Assembly: GCF_932526225.1 (NCBI RefSeq)
Contig: NC_064047.1
Location: forward strand, 2,851,501-2,915,500
Source of the DNA: Nematostella vectensis
Taxonomy: Eukaryota > Cnidaria > Anthozoa > Actiniaria > Edwardsiidae
Reading direction: 5' to 3'
DNA: 64,000 nucleotides
Under the pieces are notes generated by a model, which saw only the letters and a list, made by a program, of their open reading frames with translations, made no database searches and was not told the origin of the DNA. The translations under genes were made by a program, and so were the position numbers. This document shows positions 35,901-58,954 of the stretch, piece by piece; within the stretch, counting starts at the first letter, position 1, and each line of letters begins with the position of its first letter.

Positions 35901-38900
35901 GAAAATCTTATGGATCTGAGAACCCTTTAATGACAAAAGTTAACAGGTCACTTGTCAAGAGCAACAGGAATGTAAACTTAAACCTAGGGTGTCCATCATA
36001 TTTAAAGATTGAATGGACATTAAAAGTAAGTTAGTCATAAACTCCATATTCAAAAATAATTCAAGTTTTTTCAATGTCTGGCCCCTTGCTCCTAGCTAAC
36101 TTGGATTGGTGTTTTGATGAAATCTCTGGTTTTTATTATAGTGAAGATTAAAAGTAAGGTGATCATACTATATTGGAATAAGCTTCTACACAATAATAGT
36201 CGTAAAATTTTCAAAATATTTCAGTTATGGCCACTTGCTCCTTACTATTTTTGAGTTTGATTTATTTGATGAATTTATTTCAGCTATATGATCTGATGAC
36301 CATGGCCTTCAAATACCAGGTAAAGAGTCAACTTGTGGGAGGAAGAGTTAAGAGGAGGGGGGTGCTATCCTCAGGGTATGCTAAAATTTATTCTCCCTAC
36401 CAGGGAATAAACCCAAATACCTATAGAGGAAAGTGGTACAGTTATTTGGGGAAAACAATCCAAATTTATCTCATTTTCAAAACAAGAAGCTTTTATACAA
36501 TTTAAATGTTGGTTAGCCCATACAAATCTAATGAACCTTTTGAAACATAAGACAATCAAAAGGTCTAAATGAGATTATTTTCTTGGAATGTCTAACTTAA
36601 TCCCACCCTTCCTGTAACTGTTGTCTCCTGGAGTAAATTGGTTTATAAGGGTAGGGATACCATAAAAGCAAAAATAGTTACGCACTTAATAAATGGTATA
36701 CCACAATCTTAATTTCCCCCAAAAAATATTTGAAAACTTTATTATTTTTAGGTCTCACTCTGCCTAAGGCCATCCGATGTTCTCCTTGTCACATATAACC
36801 ATATGGATGCAATCCGTGGGTTTGTGTCAGACAACCCGGCCATCAGTGCACAAGTGGAGAATGTCTACAAACATCTGTATGAGGTAGGTTTCCAGTAAAA
36901 AAATATTTGTAAATCAATATTTAAGGTAATAGCTTACTTCTAGCACAGGCCTATAAGCTGTTGGGGGCAGGGGATTAGGGGCAAGGTGTGCGGACAAACC
37001 CACAGCCACACACACTGCCTATTTCCCCCCCATTTTTAGATGAGTAGTAAAAAAATCCAAAATATTTTTTGACGATTCAAGCCAAAGCATACTACTTGGA
37101 AAAAGCCTTTGCAGATTAGTGGAATTGCGTTTTCTATTGATTTTTTTTTTCTTTCAAAAGGAAACCTTTAAAAATGTACCCAACTTAGCCCAAATCCAGC
37201 TTTTGGGCCTGTCGCAAATTATTATGTTTTTAGTTTATTTGTTTTTTTAGTATTCGAATTAATGAAGTCTTTCAACCCAAATAATGGTCTCACTCACTGT
37301 CATTAACATGCTATAGAATAAGAATAAGCTCTTTTGCCATAGCTTATGATAAAGGTTTGTTTAAATGACATTGAATGTAACCGTCAAGGTCCTCCCATTT
37401 TGATGAATTAAGCTGCAGGTATAGGTACCCATTGTCCAAGAAACATTATCCCTTCTCAACCATGATGTCTAAAGCCACCCCATGAAAAACCGAAGACATA
37501 AAATATTTTTTACCAATAGCAGGATCATGCTTTAGAAGGGTTTGGAAATATTTTGTTGTCATTCTTTGAAATTAATTCAGATAACTGGAAACATGAAAAA
37601 AAAATCACATAATTATTTAGTAACCAATTTCAAATCCATGCACCAAAAAATGATAGGGTTAAAACTTGTGCAACTGTTCAGTGAGAGGCTGATGTACACT
37701 AAGTCACTTAATTCTAGGCCCACATAAGAGAAAGTTACTAACTAACCTGCTGTACTTGTAGACGTATGCTGACTTAACAATGGGTCAGTTCCAAATAATC
37801 CGACAAACACTCCTGACGTTCTTCCAAGACATGCACATCAGGGTGAGAGTCACTAGGTGTTGGAAGCACCGTCAAAAAGTGGTCATTGTTTATTTATTCA
37901 TATTCCTATATATTTTGCCTTTTATATATTTCTATATTTTTTGCCTTTTATGGGTTGTTGGCCAAAAGAGACAATAGAATAGGAAATAAAGTTCTTTACA
38001 ATGTTGTAAATTTGGATTTTACTCAATAATTTTGTCATTTGCAATCTGCACGCGCAAGTACACTTTCTGTATTTACTATGTCACAAATGTAAGTATGTAC
38101 CATATCAAGATCTCTCCATGATTAAAATTCCTCATACAGAATCTCCATAAGAAGCGTCGATTTTAAATTAAGCAAAGCCTCAAGTTTTTCCAGTGCTATA
38201 ATACAGAGATCGCTAAAAGATAAAATCAAAACCACACGTGAATCAATTACATTTACAGTGCAACCAGCAAAACCGTGAACACATAAAATATGTGTGGAAA
38301 TTTTGTCTTTGACGAATTGGATGCAAGAATCTAGACACTACAACTTTTTTAGACATGTTTCTAGTTTGAATATCTCAGAGTCAGTGGTGGGGATAAACAT
38401 TGCATAGTGTATATTTCCAATGTTAAGGGTTTTACTGGTTGCACTGTAGCAAAAAACTAAGGAAATGTTGCACTGCCTACACATTTTTAAAAGCATGTTT
38501 CAACAAGATACAGTTACTGCTTTCAATAAAACTGCAAATAATCAGCAAATTTCGGCAATATGGTTTTCTATTTCAAACAGCTACAGTATAATTGTTACAA
38601 TCTTTGGTGTTTTGCTTATAAGGATTTGAACATATTTTAAAAACTGTGATAAAACAAAGTATATATCAGAGTGGCAAAATGTACAAACAATGACATACTA
38701 TCGTTCTCTCTACATGTTAGGCAAATACATAATGTGGGGATGTCATCAGGATTAAAAATGGAGAATGAGTGAGCCTAGAAATGTGGGTGTGTAAAGAGAT
38801 GCCGGCTGACAATTGTATGTGTAGGGAATGATTATTCCAGACTGCTTTTTAAAATTGTATCATTGACACATTTCCTTTTTCAGGTCTCAATTTTTCTGAA

Positions 38901-41900
38901 AGATAAAGTTCAAACAGCCAATGGGAAATTTGTGCTTCCTACAGATGGGCCCGTTCCCTGGGACACTGAAGTCCCTGGTGCTATAAGGTATGTATAGTAT
39001 AAGGTCCCTGGTGCTATAAGGTATGTATGGTATGAGGTGCCTGGTGCTATAAGGTACATATGGTCTAAGGTCCCTGGTGCTATAAGGTTCATATGATAAT
39101 ATAAGGTCCCTGGTGCTATAAGGTATGTATGGTATGAGGTCCCTGGTGCTATAAGGTTCATATGATAATATAAGGTCCCTGGTGCTATAAGGTTCATATG
39201 ATAATATAAGGTCCCTGGTGCTATAAGGTTCATATGATAATATAAGGTCCCTGGTGCTATAAGGTATGTATGGTATAAGGTCCCTGGTGCTATAAGGTAT
39301 GTATGGTATTCTTTTTGCCTTGTTATTATTACCTTTCAGGTATTTTGGTGATGATGGTAGTGTGATGAAAACCACACACTTCACAACCACTTGTCAGCAT
39401 GAGCTTGCAGATAAACCTGGCTCCTTTGAGCTCCTTGGTGACAGAGTCATCAAGCTTGGGCGCAACATGTAAGTTGCAGCTAGACACAAGGTTAACTGAG
39501 GGTGGGGGGGGGGAGTTATAGGTATTATGGGAAAAGATAGTACTTGACCCACTTTTTGGCAGCTAAGTATGTGTGTTTGTGTGAGGGGGGGGGCTGCATG
39601 TGGGACATGTGTACCCCATACTTACTACCCATCTAGCACCGTGCCAGAGACCCATCTGGCACCGTGCCAGAGGCAAAGACAATTCAAAGGAAATACTTCC
39701 TCTTGTTGCAGAGTCAAAAACTTAAACCACTGAGTTTTATGGGGCCAAGTGTCCTTATTATCGGGGTTCCACTGTATGAGTACAGTGTTATGGGACCCAG
39801 CAGTGTCCTTATAAACAGAGTTTTACTGTATCAGGGGGTTTTATGAGACCCAGTAGTGTCCTGATTAAAGGGGTTCAACTGTATGGGTAGAGCGTTATGG
39901 TACCAAGCAGTGCCCTTATTAACGGGGTTTTACTCCATTGTCAAATGCCTACTTAGGTACACAGTAGCTCGCCCTATCGAGACATCCTCTGCACCAAGCC
40001 TACCCAATGTCAAGAAGTCTCCAGCAAGCAGCACCGCATCTGTCCAGTCTGAAGCTGTAAGTAACCACAGACGTCTCTAAGCATTCGAAACCAAGAATGA
40101 ATCTAGGGTCACCTGCAGTCGACAAATTCCTTTGTTAAGGGGGGAGGGGATAATGCCAAATATGGAAAAAGGGGAGAGAGACTTTGTCACTCGTCCTCAG
40201 CACCTTGTTCGTGTTAGACGCATCGCCACAGGAACCCCAAGCGCATGCTTTTCTTTTCTGCTGCCTTCTGGGCAAAAGCAATGCCTGCACTGGAACTACG
40301 AGGACTCTCCCCCCCCATTTACTCTATGGTGCCGGTGGCGCCTCTGTGAGTCTCTGAGTTTGCTCTATGAGCATGTGCTTAGCACTCTCTCCCGCAATAA
40401 CTTTTCTGGTTTTTTTTTATCATGTTTTCAGGAAAGCTCCGAGGCTCTGAGTGTCCTGGCGAAGGAAGAGCTCAACTTGCTTGCACACCTTGTGGGGGGA
40501 GGGGGTGGGTCAACGGCTAATAAAGGTACACTATTGTGTTTATACTGAGGTACAGTTTGTGGGGGGAGGGGTGGGTCAACGGCTGATAAAGGTACACTTT
40601 GGTGTTTATACTGAGGTACAGTTTGTGGGGGGAGGGGTGGGTCATCTGCTAATAAAGGTATACAATAGCGTTTATACTGAGGTACACTTTTCTCCACCCA
40701 TTTCCGCACCCTATGCCTTCCATTAACGGCTAACAATGGTATACTATGACGCTTACAGTAGAAGAAAAAACATTGTGACAACTGCAGCGGCGGGAACAGC
40801 AGTCAAAAGCAGCAAAACATCAGAAAAGCACAGCATTTATATAGCGCTTATTCATTATAAACCGCATTCTAAGCGCTTCACATTTATAATCCGCATTCTA
40901 AGCCCTTCACATTTATAATCCTATTACATATGCATTAATGGCCCATCCAGGCACTGACATTTAGGGCTGACATATGGAACTGACATATGATAAACAAGTC
41001 AAATTCAGGTCCGAGAAACAGAGATACTATCCACGTCTCGATATTTTAGCGGGACGAGTGGCCCAATACGCTGACGCGCTAACACACTGGGCCACCTGTG
41101 GTGCAGCAGGGATCTCAACACTTACAATTACGGTTCCTTACAGAGTGTTCGGCAATAAAAAGAAAGATTACCAATACAAATCAGTGTTAAGATTGTCTTG
41201 TAACCCCTACTGTTTTTTGTTTACAGCTTTCCGGTTAAATCTATTCAGTACAGACGAGGAAGAAGAGTAAGTTGGTAATGATGATGATGATAGGGGTAAT
41301 TTTGATGATAGGGGTAATTGTGGTGATGGTAGTGGTGGGGTGAGGTGAGGATGATGATGATGATGATGACGACGACGACGACGACGATGATGATGATGAC
41401 GACGACGATGATGATGACGATGATTGAGTGTGTTTGTTTTGTGTACAGGGTGGCGGCGGTGGAGTACTCTAAAAGGGAGCAATGGCACAATGTCATCAAC
41501 ATAGACGCAACAAAGGTACTCACATGCAACACCTAGACACATTTAGTATCCTAGCGGTCCTTCAACGTCCCCTAATACAGGTTAATGAATAAGATAAGAG
41601 GCGCGAATGCCATATCAATTACCTTATCCGAGAAGAAGTAGGATTCGCAGTCCCAATGAAGAGAGCGGTTTTTCATCTCTGAAAACTCCTTAGTTAACCT
41701 GATCCTGGACAGGCGATTTGCACTAAGAAGTCACGTGGCTTTTTGATTGATAAACTTGCGCCAAAATAAACACAGAAATGGCTGCGCCCGTCACGGCAGA
41801 GAACGACGAAAAAAAAATCTATCAATTAAAATAAACCCTTCCTGACAAAAAAGACTTTCTGACTGATTAGGAAGCGATGAAGTTTTCGTTGTTATTTTTC

Positions 41901-42580
41901 TGTTTGAAGCCGTGATTTCTTTAGTGGACCGGGGACCAGCGGCTAGTACATGTAAGACCCCATTGACTGGCACTATCTTCCTCAACTTACACGACGTCTT
42001 GACATACGGAGTCTTACATCCCTGCTCCATGTCTGTTTATTTGTACTTCGACTTAATGAGGTCGATCTTTTTTTTTTCGTAGAAGCAACAGCGACAAGAA
42101 CTCTCTCAGCTAATGGACGAATTCTCCATACAAGACTCAACCTCCAATCGTGAGTCCCTTGCTTTGACCTTAGACGGCTCCCGTTAACTCGAGTAAAGTC
42201 CGTATAACCTATGAATCAAGACCTATCTAGAAGAATGAGGTTACACGCTTTTGTATGATATTTTTTGTCCGTAAATTGGATACCAATTCACGCGGCTGTG
42301 TGAAGAAAAAAAGTGGCCACCATTATTTTGGGCGCCTTAATTCCTAGGGAATTCGCCGAGAGAATGCCCACATCCCCTTTATAACCACAACCCAACTTTA
42401 CAAGGCCATATATGACACTCGAGAATGTAAAATCAGAAAATGCCTTCTGTCGGGCATAAGAGTCTGGACAAACCTAAGTTCTCGTGTCTATTTACGCTTT
42501 TAATTTTGTTCTAATTGTTTTTTTGTTGGGTTCTAGAAAGCAAAGGAGACGACCTTTTGGATTTGATGGACCAGGCCTGA
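32942..42580 (+). CDS. OSCP1: Organic solute carrier partner 1 (complete, 13 exons)
   Basis: Encodes a 386-residue protein close to vertebrate OSCP1 over its whole length, a cytosolic and cilium-associated protein first described as a partner of organic solute transport. Exons: 32942-33053, 35303-35457, 36284-36319, 36752-36883, 37762-37842, 38884-38987, 39340-39468, 39957-40056, 40432-40525, 41227-41266, 41449-41515, 42083-42149 and 42537-42580 (TGA). Every junction is GT-AG and phase-consistent. The start at 32942 is fixed by the conserved MSLRTLPILFLNLGGEMLYI. Other conserved blocks are LYDLMTMAFKYQ, FFQDMHIRVSIFLKDKVQ, GSFELLGDRVIKLGRNMY, FRLNLFSTDEEEE and the C-terminal KGDDLLDLMDQA. A Gly run precedes the exon 9 donor. 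Introns 6 and 9 hold minisatellites built from the exon end and donor, and intron 1 ends in a foldback element 22 bases before exon 2. Confidence 0.96.
35002..35280. mobile_element. Long foldback element abutting OSCP1 exon 2
   Basis: Nearly the entire 279 bases fold on themselves. The ends are CACAGGCGGCCCAAGT and ACTTGGGCTGCCTGTG, and inner arms share GAGATGAAATACAGTGTTTA, TATGGCTTC and GCGAAATTGCTTGAA with their inverses. Arm length is about 110 bases. It ends 22 bases before exon 2 (35303), so the branch-point and pyrimidine region of intron 1 is adjacent to, or partly made of, the element. MITE-like; no ORF. Confidence 0.85.
38256..38446. mobile_element. TA-flanked MITE, copy 1
   Basis: 191 bases with terminal inverted repeats CAGTGCAACCAG.AAAACC and GG.TTTTACTGGTTGCACTG, flanked by TA on both sides (38254-38255 and 38447-38448). 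A second copy lies at 61698-61896, also TA-flanked. TA duplication and small size point to a Tc1/mariner-type nonautonomous element. Located in OSCP1 intron 5. Confidence 0.88.
38971..39310 (+). repeat. Minisatellite of the OSCP1 exon 6 end plus splice donor
   Basis: Ten copies, spaced 32-37 bp, of CCCTGGTGCTATAAG followed by GT. The first is the real exon 6 end and donor (38987/38988). Five copies including the real one read GTATGT, one GTACAT and four GTTCAT. Using any downstream donor would add a TAG stop (38994-38996) to the message. Confidence 0.95.
39735..39945. repeat. Short tandem repeat in OSCP1 intron 7
   Basis: Four degenerate units with GTCCTTATTA, GGGGTT(C/T)(C/T)ACTGTAT and GTTATGGGACCCAGCA, about 50-60 bases each. 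The wording resembles a repeat common in invertebrate introns; no function is implied. Confidence 0.7.
40489..40760 (+). repeat. Minisatellite of the OSCP1 exon 9 end plus splice donor
   Basis: Three full units and a decayed fourth of about 65 bp. Each contains GTGGGGGGAGGG, then GGCTAATAAAG and a GTACAC or GTATAC donor, then GTTTATACTGAGGTACA. The first unit is the real 3' end of exon 9 (donor at 40526), where the G-run encodes a Gly stretch. Copies 2 and 3 keep intact GT donors. Confidence 0.92.
40840..41110 (-). mobile_element. Possible tRNA-derived SINE or LINE tail
   Basis: Minus-strand GGTGGCCCAGTGTGTTAGCG (about 41095-41076) resembles a tRNA-like head with an A-box. The other end has the TATAGCGCTTATTC and CATTTATAATC repeats seen in L2-type tails. 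No B-box was securely identified. Confidence 0.35.
41277..41425. repeat. (GAT/GAC)n microsatellite in OSCP1 intron 10
   Basis: Trinucleotide run mixing GAT, GAC and ACG units, plus two GATAGGGGTAATT units. Entirely intronic, between exons 41227-41266 and 41449-41515. Confidence 0.9.
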
Positions 42581-42660
42581 CGTTGTGACGTAATAATGAA
42601 ATCCTTGTTTGTGTACTCTGATGGTTATAGTGTACTACTCTGGCCTCTAGTGCACTCGCC

Positions 42661-42925
42661 ATACTTACGTTGCGCGGGGATTGGGTCGAGTTGGTAAGCG
42701 AACAATTCAACATGGCGTCGAACGATGCCGATATGTTAATGTTGTGAATCTAACTAACGAAGATACTCCGGAAGCTAAATTGCCAAAACCTACCACTTTC
42801 AAGCTTTCATTCAGTATCACATCAAAATGTTTACGACGCCATGTTGAATTACGCCCCTTAAAATCTTCCCAGCATGCTGTTCGCTTATTGACTAGACCCA
42901 ATCGCCCGCGCAATGTAAGAATGGC
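42661..42925. mobile_element. Foldback element downstream of OSCP1
   Basis: The left arm contains CTTACGTTGCGCGGGGATTG, then GTAAGCGAAC and AATTCAACATGGCGTCG. The right arm has the inverse blocks in reverse order: CGACGCCATGTTGAATT, GTTCGCTTA, GACCCAATCGCCCGCGCAAT. The inner arms are separated by about 115 bases. An apparent 91-codon frame across it is incidental. It begins 80 bases after the OSCP1 stop and may lie in its 3' UTR. Confidence 0.8.
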
Positions 42926-43799
42926 GAATTGCGGGGCGGGGGGTCAGATCGACTAGGTAGGAGAATTCCTTGGGGTTTGCCTGTTGTTTTATTGTGTTGG
43001 AAGTCCAAGCACGAGGAGTCTGATAAGGGATTTGGCGCCGTATCAGACTCGAGAATACAGCGCTTTCTTTCCTGGCCGTAGGGACCTTTGGTGGCGACCG
43101 CAGACACCACTGGGGCTCAGGGCATGCGCGCCATCCCTTTTCAACGACTTGTATCGATTTCTTTGCAAAACCATTACCTAAAATACCAGTTTTTGAATCT
43201 TTTACTGGCGCACAAAGCCAGTGCCAAAAGAGATGCGCTTTTCAGTGGCAAACCTACTTTTAAGTCACTTCGGAATACACAATGGAATACAGCCAGAGTT
43301 TTCAGTATTTAAATAAACCGTCAAGCAAGTTTATCGCCATTTTGTCTTCCCAGAAAAAAAACGTAGTGTGTGATCTGAGCGTTCACTTCCATCCCTGGTG
43401 ATTTGAGAAAACTAGTGCGATATATTTCTTTGACTTGTAAAACTTTGGTTAGATTTCTTCACTTAATTTGGCCTATCCATAAAAAACAAAAGACAAATCG
43501 TGACTGACTAGGGCTTTTAAGCGGTACGAGTTTGCCCGAAACTGGACATTCTTCGAGACCCAGATGTCGTTGCGGGCGCTTCCCATGTACCCTCGATTCT
43601 AAAAGCTCGACGTTTGGCCATTATCTAAGTTATTCGAAAGTGAGACTTGTGTACCTTGAAATTGAATATCTGTGAAATTCCAGTAAAGTGAAAAATGCGA
43701 ATTGTTGTCCTCTGTCTTCTCTAGCAGAGCCTAATTATACACAAATATCTTTCAGATATATGTTCATGGATGAAAAGTACACCAGTATCAAAATAATGA
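42926..43799. other. Intergenic, no gene recognised
   Basis: Somewhat GC-richer at 43020-43200, with an unrecognised 65-codon frame. AATAAA at about 43312 could be a distal OSCP1 poly(A) signal. Nothing else supported. Confidence 0.35.
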
Positions 43800-45000
43800 T
43801 CCATGTAAGCCACTCTTATATCCGCGCGAGCGTGTCTTATATCCGCGCGAGCGTGTCTTATATCCGCGCAAGCGTGTCTTATATCCGCGCGAGCATGTCT
43901 TATATCCGCGCGAGCATGTCTTATATCCGCGCGAGCGTGTCTTATATCCGCGCAAGCGTGTCTTATATCCGCGCGAGCGTGTCTTATATCCGCGCGAGCG
44001 TGTCTTATATCCGCGCGAGCGTGTCTTATATCCGCGCAAGCGTGTCTTATATCCGCGCGAGCGTGTCTTATATCCGCGCAAGCGTGTCTTATATCCGCGC
44101 GAGCGTGTCTTATATCCGCGCGAGCGTGTCTTATATCCGCGCGAGCGAGTCTTATATCCGCGCGAGCGAGTCTTATTTTTTGCGAGCGTGTCTTATATCC
44201 GCGCGAGCGTGTCTTATATCCGCGCGAGCATGTCTTATATCCGCGCGAGCGAGTCTTTTTCTGCGCGAGCGCGTCTTATATCCGCGCGAGCGAGTCTTTT
44301 TCTGCGCGAGCGCGTCTTATATATCTGCGCGAGCATGTCTTATATCCGCGCGAGCTTGTCTTATTTCTGCGCGAGCATGTCTTATATCCGCGCGAGCGAG
44401 TCTTATATCCGCGCGAGCATGTCTTATATCCGCGCGAGCATGTCTTATATCCGCGCGAGCGAGTCTTTTTCTGCGCGAGCGCGTCTTATATCCGCGCGAG
44501 CGAGTCTTTTTCTGCGCGAGCGCGTCTTATATATCTGCGCGAGCATGTCTTATATCCGCGCGAGCATGTCTTATTTCTGCGAGCGTGTCTTATATCCGCG
44601 CGAGCGAGTCTTTTTCTGCGCGAGCGTGTCTTATATCCGCGCAAGCATGTCTTATTTCTGCGCGAGCGTGTCTTATTTCTGCGAGCGTGTCTTATATCCG
44701 CGCGAGCGTGTCTTATTTTTGCGCGAGCATGTCTTATATCCGCGCAAGCATGTCTTATTTCTGCGCGAGCATGTCTTATTTCTGCGAGCATGTCTTATAT
44801 CCGCGCGAGCATGTCTTATATCTGCGCGAGCATGTCTTATTTCTGCGAGCGTGTCTTATATCCACGCGAGCGAGTCTTTTTTTGCGCGAGCGCGTCTTAT
44901 ATCCGCGCAAGCGTGTCTTATTTTTTGCGCGAGCGTGTCTTATATCCGCGCGAGCGTGTCTTATATCCGCGCGAGCGTGTCTTATTTCGGAGGAGCGATG
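43800..45000. repeat. CG-rich 21-bp satellite
   Basis: About 57 units of GTCTTATATCCGCGCGAGC plus two variable bases, with variants TTATTTCTGCGCGAGC, CTTTTTCTGCGCGAGCGC and short units. Because 21 is divisible by 3, a 445-codon frame (43688-45025) and others read heptad-like repeats (SYIRASV, RACLISA). The frame slips at length-variant units, and all plus frames stay open, so selection for protein is not supported. Very high CpG density in an AT-rich neighbourhood is unusual. Confidence 0.95.
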
Positions 45001-46214
45001 CCAAAAGCAGAACTATAGCAAATAGGCTCTGGGGGCGAATTCAAGACCACATTCGAACACTAAAGAACCCCCACCCTTACCCCCTGTCAATGCAAATTCT
45101 GGCCACGCCTTTTCACCAGGCTTCAATTCTTGTTTCGTTCGTTGCGCTTTCGGTTTTCGCTCGTTACGCTTTCGGTTTTCGCTCGTTTCGCTTTATTGGC
45201 GGTCTGATCGTTTGACTGCCTAGGTATCTTCTTTACAACAGGGAATCATAAACTTTATTAAAACTTTTAGATTTATACATTTTATGCTGATTTATAGGAA
45301 GTTAACTTATCACTATTTTATCCTCTAATTTAACAGGATTTTCTCTCACGATAACTCAATTTCGTAACTGTTTGCTACATTTTTAATCAACATATTTTTA
45401 ACTCCTTTTAACTGTCCAGCAGTTTAGATGACAACAAGATCTTAAATCTCGGTTTACACCTTAGTATAATGACGCACATTGTTTAGGGAGCCATTTAAAA
45501 GCAATACTAAGTGTGTTATACGTTGCTAATGTGTGACAAATAGTTGGGTGTCGTCTATTTTATGGATTTTTTTTCAGATGTCAATGATGTAGACAAGTCT
45601 GAGTTAGTAGCTTTACCAGAGTCTGTTTATATTATGATTATACTCTATACAAAATAGTGACAATGTTTGTCTTTTAAGTCTGCAAGATCTACATTACAGA
45701 AGTTTAATTATAGCTAGTCTTGCAAAATAAAGAAACCGAAAAAATAAATCAAAATAAGTTTGTAATATATATCACTACCTATATACACGAAAAAATAAAC
45801 TGCGCATAAAATGCCTTTTTTGCACAGAAAATTTGGATAAATAAATATTTATGAAGTTTATACTGTTACATTTCGTGGAAATTTAGCCATTTAAGCATGT
45901 GTGAGCTAAGTCGTGAAATCGACCAATTCTGCTCCCGCAAAATAAACACAACAAACAGAAAAAGATTGCAAAAAAATGTGTTCTTTTTTACATACCGTGC
46001 ATGCATGTAAGCCGAACCATGTCCAGCTCCAATAAAATAATCTCCAAACTTTAAATAACGTATATCTGAGTAACTAAGCTAGCATATAACTGTTTTAATG
46101 TCACCTTGAATACCTCGACAAGGAAGGCGTGGGGTGAGCAATAAATAAACTTTTTACATAAACTTTACTTTGCGCTATTTCCGCGGTCTTTAAGTAATTC
46201 CTGCGTCTCGTTGA

Positions 46215-46290
46215 CCATATATGGAAGTACTAGTTACCATAAAAGGAAGACTTGATTACCACATAAGGAAGTCTCAGTTACCATATAAGG
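46215..46290. promoter_or_regulatory. Four CArG-type (SRF/MADS) sites at exact 22-bp spacing
   Basis: CCATATATGG at 46215, CCATAAAAGG at 46237, CCACATAAGG at 46259 and CCATATAAGG at 46281. Three match CC(A/T)6GG perfectly and one has a single mismatch. Starts are exactly 22 bases apart, about two helical turns. The sites lie about 560 bases 3' of the RUNX stop codon. They could be a regulatory array, or simply a 22-bp tandem repeat that happens to contain the motif. Confidence 0.5.
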
Positions 46291-46673
46291 AAGTGTTATC
46301 AGTTGCTAAAACATCAACCGGCAACATTGGGCAATTTACCCATGCCTAGAATTTAATGTATGGTTATGTAGTTTCGATAGAAAATTGAGGTTTTGAAAGC
46401 TACTTGAAGTTTTATAGAAGTTGTGTATAGAAATACCAGCCAGCCATTAAAGTTTTTTGCGCGCTGTCATGTTACCTGCCCTCACTTTTTTTGAAAACAG
46501 ATTTTGTGTACTATTATTTTGTAAATCATAGCATTGAATTTTTGCCACGTCTTTTCTTTCGCACAATGTATATATATCGTTGTAATAAAGACAGCAAAAA
46601 AACGTCCACGTTTACAATCGGCGGAGTTGTGGAAATGTACATCCGTATCCGTCTCAGACATGGAACGAGGTAG

Positions 46674-46734
46674 CACGTGATACAATAATACCTTTTTAGT
46701 ACATTGCATCACGTGACTACCATTTAACCACGTG
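46674..46734. promoter_or_regulatory. Cluster of three CACGTG E-boxes
   Basis: CACGTG at 46674-46679, 46710-46715 and 46729-46734, with CATGTG just after. The first two are arranged as CACGTGA ... TCACGTG. Located 120-180 bases beyond the RUNX stop; binding is inference. Confidence 0.35.
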
Positions 46735-46850
46735 GTATCATGTGACAAAAGTGTAGATTAATGGCTAGTTGGTATTTGATCTTGTAAAGCTATGACGCGA
46801 ATTTCTTTTTATATATATATAAATGTATATCGTTACTTGAGCTAATAGAT

Positions 46851-58954
<12,104 letters not shown>

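Larger units (their letters stand above)
45001..46850. other. Intergenic between satellite and RUNX 3' end
   Basis: Contains a small TTTCGGTTTTCGCTCGTT repeat (about 45129-45195), otherwise AT-rich unassigned sequence. It also holds the CArG array at 46215-46290 and a CACGTG cluster at 46674-46734. No exon recognised. Confidence 0.5.

Noticed and set aside
38887-39390. Minus-strand frames reading IAPGT and STRDLI-type repeats
   Set aside because: Antisense of OSCP1 exons 6-7 and of the donor minisatellite between them.
41207-41542. His-rich minus-strand frame
   Set aside because: Antisense of a (GAT/GAC)n microsatellite in OSCP1 intron 10.
42681-42956. 91-codon frame downstream of OSCP1
   Set aside because: Lies across the foldback element; its inverted halves explain the frame on both strands.
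43688-45025. 445-codon frame of SYIRASV-type heptads
   Set aside because: Product of a 21-bp satellite. The frame slips at length-variant units, and other plus frames and a minus frame are also open, so there is no sign of selection for protein.
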